A stretch of 64,000 bases of DNA from Melampsora larici-populina 98AG31 (Eukaryota > Basidiomycota > Pucciniomycetes > Pucciniales > Melampsoraceae), in assembly GCF_000204055.1 (NCBI RefSeq), contig NW_006768803.1:785607-849606 (forward strand), in the 5' to 3' direction. Below are positions 47,826 to 59,785 of this stretch, one piece after another; position 1 is the first letter of the stretch, and every line of letters starts with the position of its first letter. The notes under the pieces are model-generated. The model worked only from the letters and a program-made list of their open reading frames with translations. It was not told the DNA's origin and searched no databases. The translations under genes and the position numbers were made by a program.

Positions 47826-48712
47826 GGCCCCGTTTGGGAGCGGTGACAAAGTGTAATGTACTGCAAAAGTGTACTGCATTTTTGGCCCCAATAATGCAGT
47901 AGAGATGAAAACCCGCACTTGTAGTGTGGTACAGTTATAATCTCTGTTTTTGGTCATAATCGTTTGGCAATTCAACACCACTCGTGCTGATTTTCTCCTG
48001 ACTGTGGTATGTATGTATGTATACCCACAAAACCTCTGACATCGTTCGTTCTCGATCCACACTCAAACAGACTTAACAATCTTTTATCATTAATTCACTT
48101 GCTCGGTCATCGTAACTCATCAAAAGTTGTGAACCTCATCACCAATCAACTGGAACTTTTCTCTCGTCAAGGAATCATCTTGATCATCTTTTTCATATTG
48201 TTAGCGAATTTGAAAAGATACATATCCTTTGATATTCATGAGATTGATTGAAGGAGAAACAAGGTTATCAAAGCGAGTGACAGAATTTGAGAAGCGACGA
48301 GATTGATTGAGGGAACGGTGGATTGAAGGAAGAAGTGATAAAGGTACAGTGCGATGAGGTCAATTGACAAACTAATATTGAACTCGTGGTTGTCTTCATC
48401 TTGAAGTGTGAAGGTGTTGAAGATGGGTTGATAGTGAGTTTTGTAATCGAACGGATGGAAGGAGCCGATGAATTACAAAGGGAAGGGGAAGAGATCAAAT
48501 TTGACGAAGTCCCCTTTCACCGTGCGGATTTATTTTTCATAAACAGCTTTTTGTCAATTATTGCAATACCACAGTATTGTCAGATTATTGTCTAAATACT
48601 GTGGTACAATACTGCAGCAAAATAAGGTACCAAACGTGGTAAGATCATACCACTGTGGTATTGATGCGATTACGAAAATACCGCGGTAAAATAACCGCTC
48701 CCAAACGGGGCC
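47826..48712. mobile_element. Harbinger-type non-autonomous element, 887 bp
   Basis: Ends are perfect inverted GGCCCCGTTTGGGAGCGGT (19 bp), flanked by TTA (47823-47825, 48713-48715). The first 12 bases equal those of the two Harbinger elements, so the same or a related transposase may move it. No credible gene inside. An inner palindrome ACCACAGTATT...AATACTGTGGT lies near 48570-48605. Confidence 0.9.
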
Positions 48713-48782
48713 TTAGGGGTCCTGTTTTACATCAGGTGTCCCAGCAACAACTTTTTACAACTCTTCTGAATGAGCTCAATGA

Positions 48783-48961
48783 CACCGCGGGAATAAATTA
48801 GTTCAAAACCCGATTGAGCGGAGTTTCGGTGTCCGGGTACGAAACTTCCTCGAATCGTGAAATTCGTTCACAATTCGTTAGCAATAGGTTTGCCGATTTT
48901 CCTCGAGCTCGACTCTGCTGGCCCCGTATGTACTGCTACATATGTACATCATAAGACAACA
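48783..48961 (+). repeat. CACTA left TIR
   Basis: 179 bp, starting CACCGCGGG; inverted copy at the right end. Any promoter inside it would be present facing inward at both ends, matching the divergent accessory genes. Confidence 0.95.
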
Positions 48962-49284
48962 GCAACCCCAATTTCGATCGTACGACCACCTTTCCTTTTT
49001 AATGCATCCTTAGTCTTCCATACTTTGGTGAATCCGGCCGTTTATCTTCTCGACTGACTTCCTTTCTTTTTTTAGCTGATCATGTGGGCCATGGACGAGG
49101 ACAAATACTTTCGACCTTTCAACAGTGGGCCTTTGAACAAACGGTCAGTACAGTATCTTCTCTGTATCTATAACTCGCTATTTTCGTAAAAGTCCTGATC
49201 CAACTCCTCTTCAACTTCCGTGTTTCCACCACTTTAATCAAACTCTGACTACACAGGTCTCTAGTTATCTGTACCGTGTTTCAA

Positions 49285-50783
49285 ATGGATCCTGCCGATA
49301 CTAGTTTAGAAATCAAGTTTGAAAAACTTGCTGATCAAGTTCAACGCGTCTCACTGGGCCTTGCACAACAAGGCGAGCTCTTGTCTAGCATCTCGACCCC
49401 ACCTCAAAAGAAGAAAGGTCGTGCTTCGATTGGTACCCCACAGGGTACTCCTAAGAAGAAGGAGCCTCATCCCCTAGAACTAGTCGAAACTGACGAGCTT
49501 GATTACCTAAAAGTAAGTTCAATCTGTCTAGCATGGTGTCTGACCTTTAATCTGATTCCATCAAATGAAGCACGCAGGCCATACTCATGTACAAGTCATC
49601 ATGGGTCGAGCTAATGCATGCAGCCCTATTCCTCCACCCCCAAACAATATCGAGAAATCCAAAGTCACCACCACTGTTTCATCGGTCTCAGCCTACCCTA
49701 CCAAATCCGTGTCTTCAGCTCCGATTACTCATCAGCTAGCAGATCATGGTGTAATTAGCCAAAACTTTGCAGACTATATCCGATCTTGTCTTAGCCTGGC
49801 GGGTTTATCGCGTTTCACAATCGATTGGGACGGCCGGTTTGAAGATCAATTCAATCAAGTCGCATTGCAGTTCTTCCTACAAACATTCAAACAAGCCCTC
49901 ACTGCCAGCGAATATGGTGTTCCTTTACATCAATCAGTGGACGAACTTGATCTAAAGCTTACGGCATTCTTCTACGTCCACATTCAAACACTCAAGGCTC
50001 AATACAAGGCTCAGCTCAAAAACCCCAACGTCTTAGATATACGCAAGGATGTTGGCCGCATCCGCAAGGCCAAACAAGATGTAAGTACTTCCTCCTGTTT
50101 CAGACTATAACCAATTTCTCATGTCTCTGTTTTACCTTTCTGTTCGATAGCGATGTGTTGAGTACAAAACATACCTCGTGGCAATGCAGGTTGATGCGAG
50201 AGTGGTCAATTTATTCTCAGATCATAACATCATCGGCGAGGAAGTATTGATCCGTGATGGCGCTATCACGCACCGTCAATTCTTAATTCCAACTTGGTAT
50301 TCGGCCCGTTTCTTAGAATTCATGGTGGAATTAGAACGTCGGGTTCAAATCAGCATCCTTGCCGAGAAAAATCGTGGTCCGACACGCACCCTCCGACAAT
50401 TTGTAGCTCCGCCTAACTCCACGATCAAAACCTCGAATGTTCCAAAAGAACTTCCCATAGATTGCTACCATCAAGCCAACTTTCTCGACTGCCTTCTTCC
50501 AGTTCAATTGAAGGCTTGGAAGTTGAAGCCTCCGATCATCCCAGAAGACGTAAAGGATCTCTTTGCTCCCGCTGGCAGCATCAAAAAAAAGTCGTCACCT
50601 AATGCCCCCATTCCCACGCCGAACCCTCCTGTCTCCGCGCCAAACGCTCCTGACGTACGCCCCGCAGTTTCAAACCCGATCATTGGACCCCAAGATGAAT
50701 CTGAATTCCCTGCAGGGCTGTTTAATAATTTAGATGATGAAGCTATGATTGATGGGGAAAATGACGATGAGGAGGAGCTCTGA
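49285..50783 (+). CDS. CACTA accessory protein A
   Basis: Exons 49285-49512, 49571-50080 and 50151-50783 join to 456 aa. Start is the first ATG of the frame. It is clearly homologous to accessory B on the other strand and has the same three-exon layout. Shared segments include SPIPPPPNNIEKSK, LSRFTIDWDGRFEDQFNQVA LQFFLQTF, YKAQLKNPNVL and RCVEYKTYLVAMQVDARV. Basic and Pro-rich linkers sit at the N-terminus (PPQKKKGRASIGTP) and C-terminus, and the end is acidic. It plays no known catalytic role. By analogy with TnpA-type proteins of CACTA elements it may bind the subterminal DNA; that is inference. Confidence 0.82.
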
Positions 50784-50973
50784 AGGTATCTGAAGGTATA
50801 CCAATTTCTCAAAAATGTTTCATCACGTGTATCCAGTTCCATCTCTCTTGGTATTTAAAGCCAACAGTTTTGTATCTAGTTACAATCTACAATGAGTTTG
50901 TTCGTTATCTCATAACAATACCTAAAAATCTTCTGAAATCAAGTCTACATATTGTTTGTCTTTGAGATTAAAA

Positions 50974-53900
50974 ATGGCTTCTAACGCTCAAGTTCCTTGT
51001 GACTGCCCTCATACCTGCAAAAAGGATGGCAGAGAGTTTTGCTATATTGCACGACGTACTCGTATACGCCATCAAGAACTCACTGCACAACTTGGCATGC
51101 AAGCTGAAGACGAGCGGCCTGAATACACTTCTACTACATCCATCAATCAAGAGATTGTGTCTCAAGCACCTTCACCGATTGAAATCAGTAACCTGCTACT
51201 TAATTATAATACTCATCTTCTTTCAAAGCTTTCTATACATAATGAAGCAGACGATACAAAAGATTCAGACCTCATGGATCTTAAGCAAGCCTTGATGGTT
51301 TGTACTGCATTACTCCACAGTACAGCAGTAAGCCGTACAAAAATTGGCCACATCATTAAGTTTTTAAACAACATCATCAAATATACTGTAGACCTATCTG
51401 GAAGGAAGGATGATTGGAAAGAAAGATTTGTCCTACCACTAGATATTCGTTCAATCACAAACCATCTGGGTCTGGAACCAGTTCTCTTTCAAACAATCTG
51501 CTGTCCCGGTTGCTATTCTCAGTACAGCATCACCGACCCAATCAGGATATGTTTACAAAAGGAGACCCCACGAGCTAAGAGGTGTGATACAAATCTTCGA
51601 GGGGTTAAAGACAAGCCAATACAAATGTATTCGACCCAGTCTCTCATTGCATGGATCTCAAAATTATTACAACATCCAGGAATCGAGACTGCGCTGGAGT
51701 TGTGTGTTAGTCATGTCTCTCCCAACGACGGCCAATGTGATGTATGGGACAGCCCATTATGGAGATCTCTCAAGGATGAAGGAGGCAACAGCCTGCTATC
51801 GAAGCCAGGAAATCTGGCCTTTAGCCTGTTTTACAATGGCTTCAATCCATACGGGAACAAACAATCAGGTGAGATTGCACGTACCTTCTACATCAAACTC
51901 TACTGACCATATCAGTGCGTTTCTTCGAACGTTTAGGAAAACAGGTCAGCATTGGAAACATCACCATGTTCTGCCTTAGTCTACCAATAAACCTTCGATA
52001 TACTACCGAATATACATTCATTGCTGGAATTGTCCCTGGACCGAGCCAGCCAACCACTGTGCAGCACGAGAGTGTTCTCAGGCCTTTACTTGCAGAACTG
52101 AGAACACTTTGGACCCACGGAATAACAGTCAATACTCCAAATTCCCCCAATGGAAGATTATTTCGATGCGCTGTGATTGCCTTGACATCAGATATTCCCG
52201 CCTCTAAGAAAGTCGCAGGCTTTGGAAGTCATTCAGCTAATTTTCCCTGTGCATACTGCTACATACCCAAGACAAGTCTACACGATGTAGACATACATAA
52301 GTACAAAAAAAGGACCAAGGAGGGACATCGAGAAGAGTCGCAAGAGTGGAAAAAAGCAGGAACAAAAAAGTTGAAAAATGAATTGTTCTCAAAGAACAGT
52401 GTAAGATGGGCTGGACTCAACGATCTTGAATACTGGGATCCAACCAAGATGATCATTCTGGACTTGATGCACAACCTCGCAGGTATCATAGAATATCACA
52501 TCAGGGAATTGATGGAGCTTGAAGAGCCCTTGTTAATTAGCCGTGTTCAGAAGGCAAAGAAAGATCTTCGAGGAGATCGGGAATTACTGGAGGTTCGACA
52601 GAGGGAGAAGAAAACACAAAGGCACCAGGATAACCTCAAGGATGAACTAGATGGGCTTGGAGCGGAAGCCGAAGAATTCGATATTATCCTTGATATTGAG
52701 GCTATCGAGATGGAAGGGGAGGACATAGACATGATTTTGATAGAGAACAAAAACAATCTTGTTTCTACACTTGCCAACGAAGATATCATAATTCCTGACG
52801 CTACAATTGACGATGGTACAAGTTCTGATTTGAGTTTCCACCCGGAAGAAGAGGCTGGTACTGTCTCTAGTGACGACTCCATAGTTGATGATGATTATGA
52901 AAGTAGAAGTGAGGATAGTCTGACTATAGGATCTGACGAGCTTGAAAACGCGAAGGAGGCATTGCAACGTCTCAAAAACTTCCAAAAAGCAATGACGGAA
53001 GTTGTAGTGCCTGCATGGATTGCTAGACCACCGTACAATTTCGGAAACCCTGCGCACGGAAAGCTCAAGTTTGACACTTGGTTCAAGATCTTTCAAATCT
53101 TCCTTCCATTAGTTGCAGCGGATGTCTGGGATCCAAAAACGTCACCTGCGGAGTTCGAAAATCTTCAAGACCTAGTGGCTATGACGAGACTCCTCACCAG
53201 TAAAAAACAAAGTACAAAGCACTCTGATGCTTTACGTCACTTCATTCCTAAATATGTCAAGGGGATTCAGGACATATACCAGCACTGCGAGGTGAAACCA
53301 AATCACCATTATTCCCTTCATTATCCTGATATCATAGATTACTCCGGACCATCTGCAAGCTTGACAGCTTGGGCAGGGGAGAGAGTTAATCATCAACTGG
53401 CTAAAGTCCGTACAAATAAGCAAATGGGTAAGCTAGGTCAATTTTTATACATTTGATTACATAATGCTCACGCTATTGTTTCGAAAACACAGCCACGATG
53501 AGCACAACCATGATCAAGCAGGTGGTGCGGCACCACAATCTATGCCTTCTTCTCAAGACATCCTCTAGAATGAAGCCAGGTCTTTTGAAAAGCACATTTG
53601 AGGCGTTGTTGCCCTTTGCTTCAGATACAGATTTCATTTCGAAAGAGGTCAAAGAAGCCCCACATCGACAAAAAAAACTTGACCATGATCTTTACTTGAT
53701 ATTCTATGACATGTGCTGTACTTTGGATAGGTACAAGTGGCAAGATGCAGGTCAATTTCCCCTTGACCTTGCTACACCAGTCCTGAGTCCACAGGCAACT
53801 CCCCATATCAGTTTGGCATGGAATGGAAAGCGAGTTTCAACCTTCAAGCACCACGAAGGGAATAGCTTAGTTCAAATCTATAGTCCGCTGTACAAGAAAA

Positions 53901-54217
53901 TTTTCTTTGGTTCGATTTACATCATCTTTACTCATACTCGTTCTGACAATCTACGGATCCAGACGGAGAGTTATGTCGGCATTAACATATTTCCAGAGCT
54001 TTCTGTGAGAGATTCATCATACTCACCGTATCTTTCCCATACATTTGCTAAGGCAAATATACACTTGAGATATGAGAAGTATTCTTCAAATTCTCTTATT
54101 TGTAGACTGACCGATATAAGATCTCATATTGCTATCCATAGGAAAGCTCCAGGAACTTATGGTATCTCTGAAGGCACCGTGGCAATTGTCACACTTGAGG
54201 ATATCACAGCCTTGTAA
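50974..54217 (+). CDS. CACTA tnp2-type transposase (intact)
   Basis: Exons 50974-51868, 51937-53427 and 53493-54217 join to 1036 aa with no stop. The start follows aaaATGG. Features in order: a short Cys region (VPCDCPHTCKKDGREFC); LFQTICCPGCYSQY; LWRSLKDEGGNSLLSKPGNL AFSLFYNGFNPYGNKQSG, the usual tnp2 entry motif; SDIPASKKVAGFGSHSANFP CAYC with the likely first catalytic Asp near 384; DPTKMIILDLMHNLAG with the second Asp near 474; a long acidic/coiled insert; and GERVNHQLAKVRTNKQMGKL ATMS near 780, the region of the expected Glu. The order fits transposase family tnp2 of fungal CACTA elements. The C-terminal 240 aa are less conserved. Likely able to cut and paste the element. Confidence 0.92.
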
Positions 54218-54457
54218 ACTAAATATGTATTTGTTGATATATCATAGATTATCATACATTGGTTATATTCTTCCTCATTTTTACCAATTACCAGTACAAG
54301 CGTGTATCATATCATTCTTTATATAATAAGAAAAAATGAAAATAAAATCCAAGATTCCAAGTTGAAACAATCAAGAGCACTACATATCCAATTTCGAGCA
54401 TAAAGCAAGATAACTCAGGACGGAAAATAGACACAGTAACTTACACTTTCATTTCAT

Positions 54458-56699
54458 TTAATTCAGATGAGTCGGGGGGTAAAGATGGCTTGGGGATGAA
54501 GTGAAGGTAGTGGGATCCGATTGATGAAGTTGTAGTTGAGTGTGAGCTCCCTGATTAATAGGTGATTGCTCAATCTGTAATTGTCGCTGATGTTCCTGTT
54601 GCAATGCCAGTCGTTCAGAATTTAGTTGGTCTCGTGCCGCCACAACAGCACTGTTGATCCTGTCTTTCTCAGCTAAAACCACTGCATCAATACGCTCTTT
54701 TTCAGCGGCCACAACAGCTTCTATGTAGTTTTTTTCAGCTATGATCGCAACATTCATTTGCTGCTTCACAACACTAATCCTTTCTTGTTCAGCCTTCAAT
54801 TCCGCCTTCTCATTAGCAATTCGAGTCTTCTCAGCAGCTAGATGTTCTTGTTCAGCTAAAAAAGTCTTCATAGCTTCTTGTTTCTCTTTCTCCATAGCAA
54901 CTCGCATCTTCTCCATCTCCGACTGATATCCTACTTTAAGTAACGCCATCTGTTGACCCATGATTGCTTGCTGAGCCTGCAAAGCGATCTGAAGCTCCTC
55001 AACCTCCGCTGTTTCGTCTAAGTTGTTGGACGAGACAGAAGCCACGTCATAGGGAACCGCGGTGGTGGTGTCAAGTTGTGAGGTTGAGTGCAGTACCAAT
55101 GCGTTCGAAGGACTTGAAGGAGTTTCGGCATAGGAGACAGGATGGCTGTTGGAACTTGACGTGACTAGTTGATTGCTGACAGTACTTGGAGTTGGATTGT
55201 TGGACTGCTTACGTCTGACATACGACATTTCAATGTCAGTATCACTCTTGTCTTTGTTCTTGGTGATATTGATGTGATCGGATTGAGATGAATGTGAATG
55301 TAGTGATTCTTCATCACTCGTGGAAGCAAGAGAGTCGTCACTGTCGTAGGCTATCATATCTTCTGGCTGAGGAAAAATCGTCTTGATGTCTTGACTGTTT
55401 GAAGGAAGACATGTATCTAATTTCTCATATCGGTGTAACATAGCAGGGAGCAAGATAGATTTGAATTGATCGCTGTAAAGGTCGGATGGAAGGCCTTCAG
55501 GAACATTGTGAAAATCTTGATCAGGGGCGGGTACGTAGGAAATTGGGGTCCGTTTTGCTCCTCGGCGTTTGATGGTGAGTTGAGAGCTGAGCTGGATATT
55601 AGTTTCAAGAAACTTCATGAAATCAATCATTTTCTTAGACCACCAAAGCAGATAATAAACCCGTCTTTCTTTTTTGATCTGACGGCCAATTCTAATCTCA
55701 GCCTCTTCAACATCGCCCATAATCGCATAGTTCTTCTTTCGGAAAATCGAGGCAATTTCGCGACGAACTCCACTTTCTTTTAAAAATTCTCTATACTCTG
55801 TAAGTCGCTAATAGAATCGAATACAAAGTTTGTTGGTCAGCATTAGCAAAAGACAAATATTTAGTCTTACTTACACCATCTTTTTCCTTTCTAGCTCCAG
55901 TCAGCTCATAACGATCTTGTAAGATCATTGGATTGCTGACCTGTGCCTTGTACCCAGCTCGAAGAGATTTGAAACCTCGAAAGACAATTGCCACGAGTTG
56001 GATAGTGTTTGAATACTTTTTGTGTGGCCTGAGGCCATACTCAAGAGTATTGACAGCGAGTCCGAAGCTTTTGAGGAAGAACTGCAAGCTAATTTGATTG
56101 AACGCATCGTCAAAGTTACCGTCCCAATCGAAGGTGAAGCGTTTGAGACCCCATCGTTGCATCATCATCTACAAGGTTTGATAGAAGGTATTGCTGACTT
56201 GATTGCTGATCCGATTCAAAGGATTGTGAGGTAAAAGGAAGGGTGCAAGATGGTTGGGGTATTCAGCCTCTCGGTACTGATCCTCCAAGGCAAGCTTTTC
56301 GGAGGAAGTCGGTGGAGGTGGGATAGGGCTGGTAGCAGTAGGACGACGCATGAGTATTCGAAGATGAAGGTGTATTGGGTGCTGTATTCAAATATTTTGA
56401 TTATCAGCAATGAAGTTATTGGCCTTGAATTGTATTGAAGACCGTTGAAAGAAACTTACAATCAACTCTTTTATTTCCTTTGTATCCACGGCCTCAAGGT
56501 CGTTTTGATTTGGTATGCGTTTCTCCTTTTCATCGCTGGAGTCTCGACGATGTGATCCACGTTTTCCTTTGTGGTGTGAAGAGATTCTGCGCTTTGATTG
56601 ATTGTTTTTCGACGACTTCTTGGAGGATCTAAGGTCGGGTTCACTGTCAGTTGAGGGGGTTGGTGATCGACCGGGATGAGTGGATCCCTTCTTGGGCAT
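54458..56699 (-). pseudogene. CACTA accessory protein B, homolog of A with a coiled coil and one in-frame TAG
   Basis: Exons in transcript order: 56699-56460, 56381-55875 and 55807-54458 (699 codons). The exon borders match those of accessory A, and so do SPIPPPPTSSEKLA, LKRFTFDWDGNFDDAFNQIS, YKAQVSNPMIL and RLTEYREFLKESG. A single in-frame TAG at 56169-56171 breaks exon 2; no plausible intron removes it. Unlike A, it has a long C-terminal coiled coil with a roughly 11-13-residue repeat (AEKERIDAVVLAEKDRINSA). It could be a dead copy, a protein starting at the Met codons after the TAG, or a readthrough product. Confidence 0.8.
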
Positions 56700-56777
56700 T
56701 TTAAGATGGGAACTGAGTCTGAATAAGAGAGAAACTTGATTAATGAAGGTGAAGGTGATTACGTTGAAAGGGTTTAA

Positions 56778-56956
56778 TGTTGTCTTATGATGTACATATG
56801 TAGCAGTACATACGGGGCCAGCAGAGTCGAGCTCGAGGAAAATCGGCAAACCTATTGCTAACGAATTGTGAACGAATTTCACGATTCGAGGAAGTTTCGT
56901 ACCCGGACACCAAAACTCCGCTCAATCGGGTTTTGAACTAATTTATTCCCGCGGTG
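56778..56956 (-). repeat. CACTA right TIR
   Basis: Inverted copy of 48783-48961 with one visible mismatch (gtttTggtg against gtttCggtg). Confidence 0.95.
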
Positions 56957-57104
56957 TGAATACAACAGATGCTAAAGAGTGCATGAGGACATGTACACGT
57001 CCCCACGCCTAGGATTTGTAATCATTGGGTTCGCAACAGGCCCCGGCCCCGGCGCTGCAGAACTTGAATGATTACGTAAACCACTTGGAGGGGACTGTAC
57101 AATA

Positions 57105-57264
57105 GGGGTTCTCAAAGTTGGCCCGGTTTCAAGAAAACCCAGTTGACCCGGTTGCTTTTTGGCAGTAACCTTGTGTATCGAGTTGACATTTTTTGACAGA
57201 TCACAGCCAAAAAGTCAACTGGGTCAACCGGGTTTTTACAAACCGGGTCTACTTTGAGAACCCC
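57105..57264. mobile_element. Short TA-duplicating foldback MITE, 160 bp
   Basis: Arms of about 60 bp start GGGGTTCTCAAAGT and contain GACCCGGTTT and GTTGACCC blocks; they are imperfect inverted copies. Flanked by TA (57103-57104, 57265-57266). No gene. Length and TA fit a Tc1/mariner (Stowaway-like) MITE. Confidence 0.8.
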
Positions 57265-57286
57265 TAATGTGCAAATGAAGGTCCTT

Positions 57287-57449
57287 GCGGCTGGAAGCAA
57301 GACTCGATGAGGTTTAGAATCCTCATGATGAGTGATAAAGCAAAAATTGCCAAAAATTGTGCTGTTGTGAGTTAAAAAGGGGGACTTTAGTTGTAAGTCC
57401 CTTCCTCAACTACTTGGGCGGGGGGATTTTGATAAGGTCAATTTACTTG
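57287..57449. repeat. Right arm of the diverged long inverted repeat
   Basis: Inverted partner of 47551-47705. It lies just outside the small MITE. Confidence 0.7.
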
Positions 57450-58505
57450 ATTCCAACTTGACACAAGTTCAAAATTCATTGCAGGGCTTGATTAACCTGG
57501 TGAGCTTGGTGCCCTGGATAGGATTAGGGACTTGGGACTAATCACATAATTTGGGTGATGGTGCAGGAACCAAAAAACCCCGTTGAGGTATATAGCTGCC
57601 TATCTTTTGTAGTTTGAATGTGACAGATTTTCTGAGGAGACCAAAATCTTCTAAACAATCAAATGCACAACTTTAGTCATTCACCAAAGCAGTTGAATCA
57701 TATAGCGGTCCTCTTGCCATGAAAGAAAATTGTGTTCTAGGTGGTTGTTTGTAAATTTTGTTTTGAAAATACAGTCACTGCTAGCAACCAAATTTCAAAT
57801 TCCAGAAACCTCTTATCTTTTTTGTAGATGCTGAGAATTCTGAATAGACAGATGTGATAGGAATTGCTTCAAGTATCTCCAGTCAAAATGGTCACAGGGG
57901 TTGATTGAGCAGAAGTGATACTTTTGGGGGTGGTGAAAAAGTCTCCACACCAAACTCAAATATGAGTAGTCCTGCTCAACCACCAGGCCCAGCCAATTAT
58001 TCCTAAGAGCATCTCTAACAGTCCCACAATTGTGCGGGCTCTCAACAATGTGGGGGGTCAAATTTCAAAAAACCACTCCAGCAGCCCTCACATAATCTGG
58101 GGTGAGACATTGGGAGTCTCCAGATGGTAAGAGGGCTTCACCACATCTGCAAAGTCTAGGTGGGATCTTGACATCACATGACCAATACAGAACACATGGA
58201 CTCAAACCTCACTTGGAAACAGGAGTATAAGCAAATCAATTATTGACCCCCAACTTTTAGGTACACCACTGTGTGAGGTGTTTTTTTGGACCCCCTACAT
58301 CCCAAAATCAGGATTGGGGGTCTGTTTCAGACCTTGCGCAATCCAGGGACCTCTGGGCATTCTCCAAGTCCCTCACAAGACATCCAAGCTTGTGAGGAAG
58401 AAGTGTCTGATTGTGGGACTTAGTTACGTTAGTACTTGAGTGTTTACAGAGATTACAAAAGCAGATACAATTAAACTTCATGATGACAGAAATACATTGA
58501 TTTGT
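57450..58505. other. Noncoding repeat-like region
   Basis: From 58010 it has GAGCATCTCTAACAGTCCCA, reminiscent of the ends of Tourist-type elements. A weak partner, attgtgggacttag, lies at 58411-58424. No TSD found, so no element is called. No gene. Confidence 0.35.
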
Positions 58506-58595
58506 AAGCTTAAATAAGCCCCCTCTTCCAACACAGCCACATCCCCTCTCAAAGATGGGCATCAGGGCCCTGACTTTGGCCTGAGACAACACCAC

Positions 58596-58835
58596 CGGCG
58601 CTCCGCCCGAGATAGCGGCAGCGGAGCGGTAGCACAGCGCCCGCTCCGCTCACGCTATGGTTCTGGACAGATAGCGGGTCTTTGACCCTGCTATAGCTAT
58701 GGTCCTACCCCCAAGCGCCATAGCGATTTGGTCATCCGCAGTCTATAGCGGATTTCCGCAGTGCTATGTGGCGACAGAGCGCCCCCAAGCGCTTAGCGCC
58801 ATGGAGCCCCATGGCGACCCATAGCGTGCAGATTC
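58596..58835. repeat. GC-rich island of ATAGCG/CGCTAT words
   Basis: In a strongly AT-rich neighbourhood this stretch of about 240 bp is GC-rich. It repeats ATAGCG and CGCTAT, cccccaagcgc (twice) and gcggatttccgc-like palindromes. It could be the core of a MITE whose ends I cannot define. Confidence 0.6.
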
Positions 58836-59331
58836 AGGATATAATTGATGTTATCAACCTTTGACCAATGGGGTTGGTAAACTTTTCTATAATCTGAATC
58901 TATCATTTAACACTATATTTATTGATCTTGGTATTCAATAGACCAGAAGAAGCCAGTTGTGCTGTTCAAAAGCAAAACAGGGTGATATCGCCCATAAAAA
59001 GAAAGCACTCAGCATTTTAGCTCCTCTCGGTTCTCAATGGAGGTTCTAAAATTTAAAGTAAGAACAAAATCTTTGATGATCAACCAAAGAAGATATGCAT
59101 TCAAACAGATTCAATTGTATATAGACAAGCAATGAACATGCCTTCTTATGGGGCTTAAACATTTCGATCCAATCCTAAAATTGTAACTGTAGCTGGTTTT
59201 TACTCAATCTTTGGTTGTTCTCATAAAATCGCTTGTCTACAGCCTGCTTCTAAACAAACTTCACCACCAATCAGCAAAACACAACCAAAACCTGTAATGA
59301 TTCTACAAGATCCAATGATTTAGTTTCAGCG

Positions 59332-59758
59332 ATGATCGCAGGGATGGAGAAGAATACAGTCAAAGCAATTAAAGCTGCTCAGAAGTCTAAAAAGAAGAAA
59401 GAAGTAAACAAGAAACTAAAGAATCAAATCGATCATCAACTTGTAAAGTACCCATGGTTTAAGAGGTACGCTGAAGCTTTTATACACATCAACTTGATCG
59501 ATCTTGATCCACTGTTCAATCACTACAATATCCAGGAAAAACTGTTTGATGAATTGTGAAATAATTTTCATACCCAAAACATCAATCGAAGAGCTCGTAA
59601 CGGCTTTTATTGTAGCTCTTGATTTGGTCAATCTTCAACACGCTGTTGAACGATTAATGACTGATTCAAATCGAGATCAAAGTAAAAAGTACCAACCAGG
59701 GGTGAATTCTGAAGTGGAATTTATTGATAGTCGAAAACAAAAACGAGTGGATCATTAA
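59332..59758 (+). pseudogene. Frameshifted ORF of unknown family
   Basis: Codons 59332-59559 read as a basic protein (KAIKAAQKSKKKKEVNKKLK, HQLVKYPWFKRYAEAFIHIN LIDLDPLF). After a TGA the coding character moves to another frame (IFIPKTSIEELVTAFIVALD LVNLQHAVERLMTDSN) up to 59758. One extra base near 59557-59560 would explain the shift. No domain known. Confidence 0.4.
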
Positions 59759-59785
59759 GAATTGCGCCAATTATCAATACTGAGG

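Larger units (their letters stand above)
48783..56956. mobile_element. CACTA (EnSpm/CMC) element, 8174 bp, 179-bp TIRs
   Basis: TIRs 48783-48961 and 56778-56956 differ at one position that I can see. They begin CACCGCGGGAATAAATTAGT. Flanked by the 3-bp repeat TGA (48780-48782, 56957-56959). CAC ends and a 3-bp duplication are CACTA hallmarks, and the tnp2-type transposase inside confirms it. It contains three genes: accessory A (plus), transposase (plus) and accessory B (minus). The near-identical TIRs suggest recent movement. Confidence 0.95.

Noticed and set aside
48857..49057. ORF starting MKFVHNSLAIG, also present at the other CACTA end
   Set aside because: It is simply the TIR sequence read in one frame; its duplication reflects the TIR, not a gene family.
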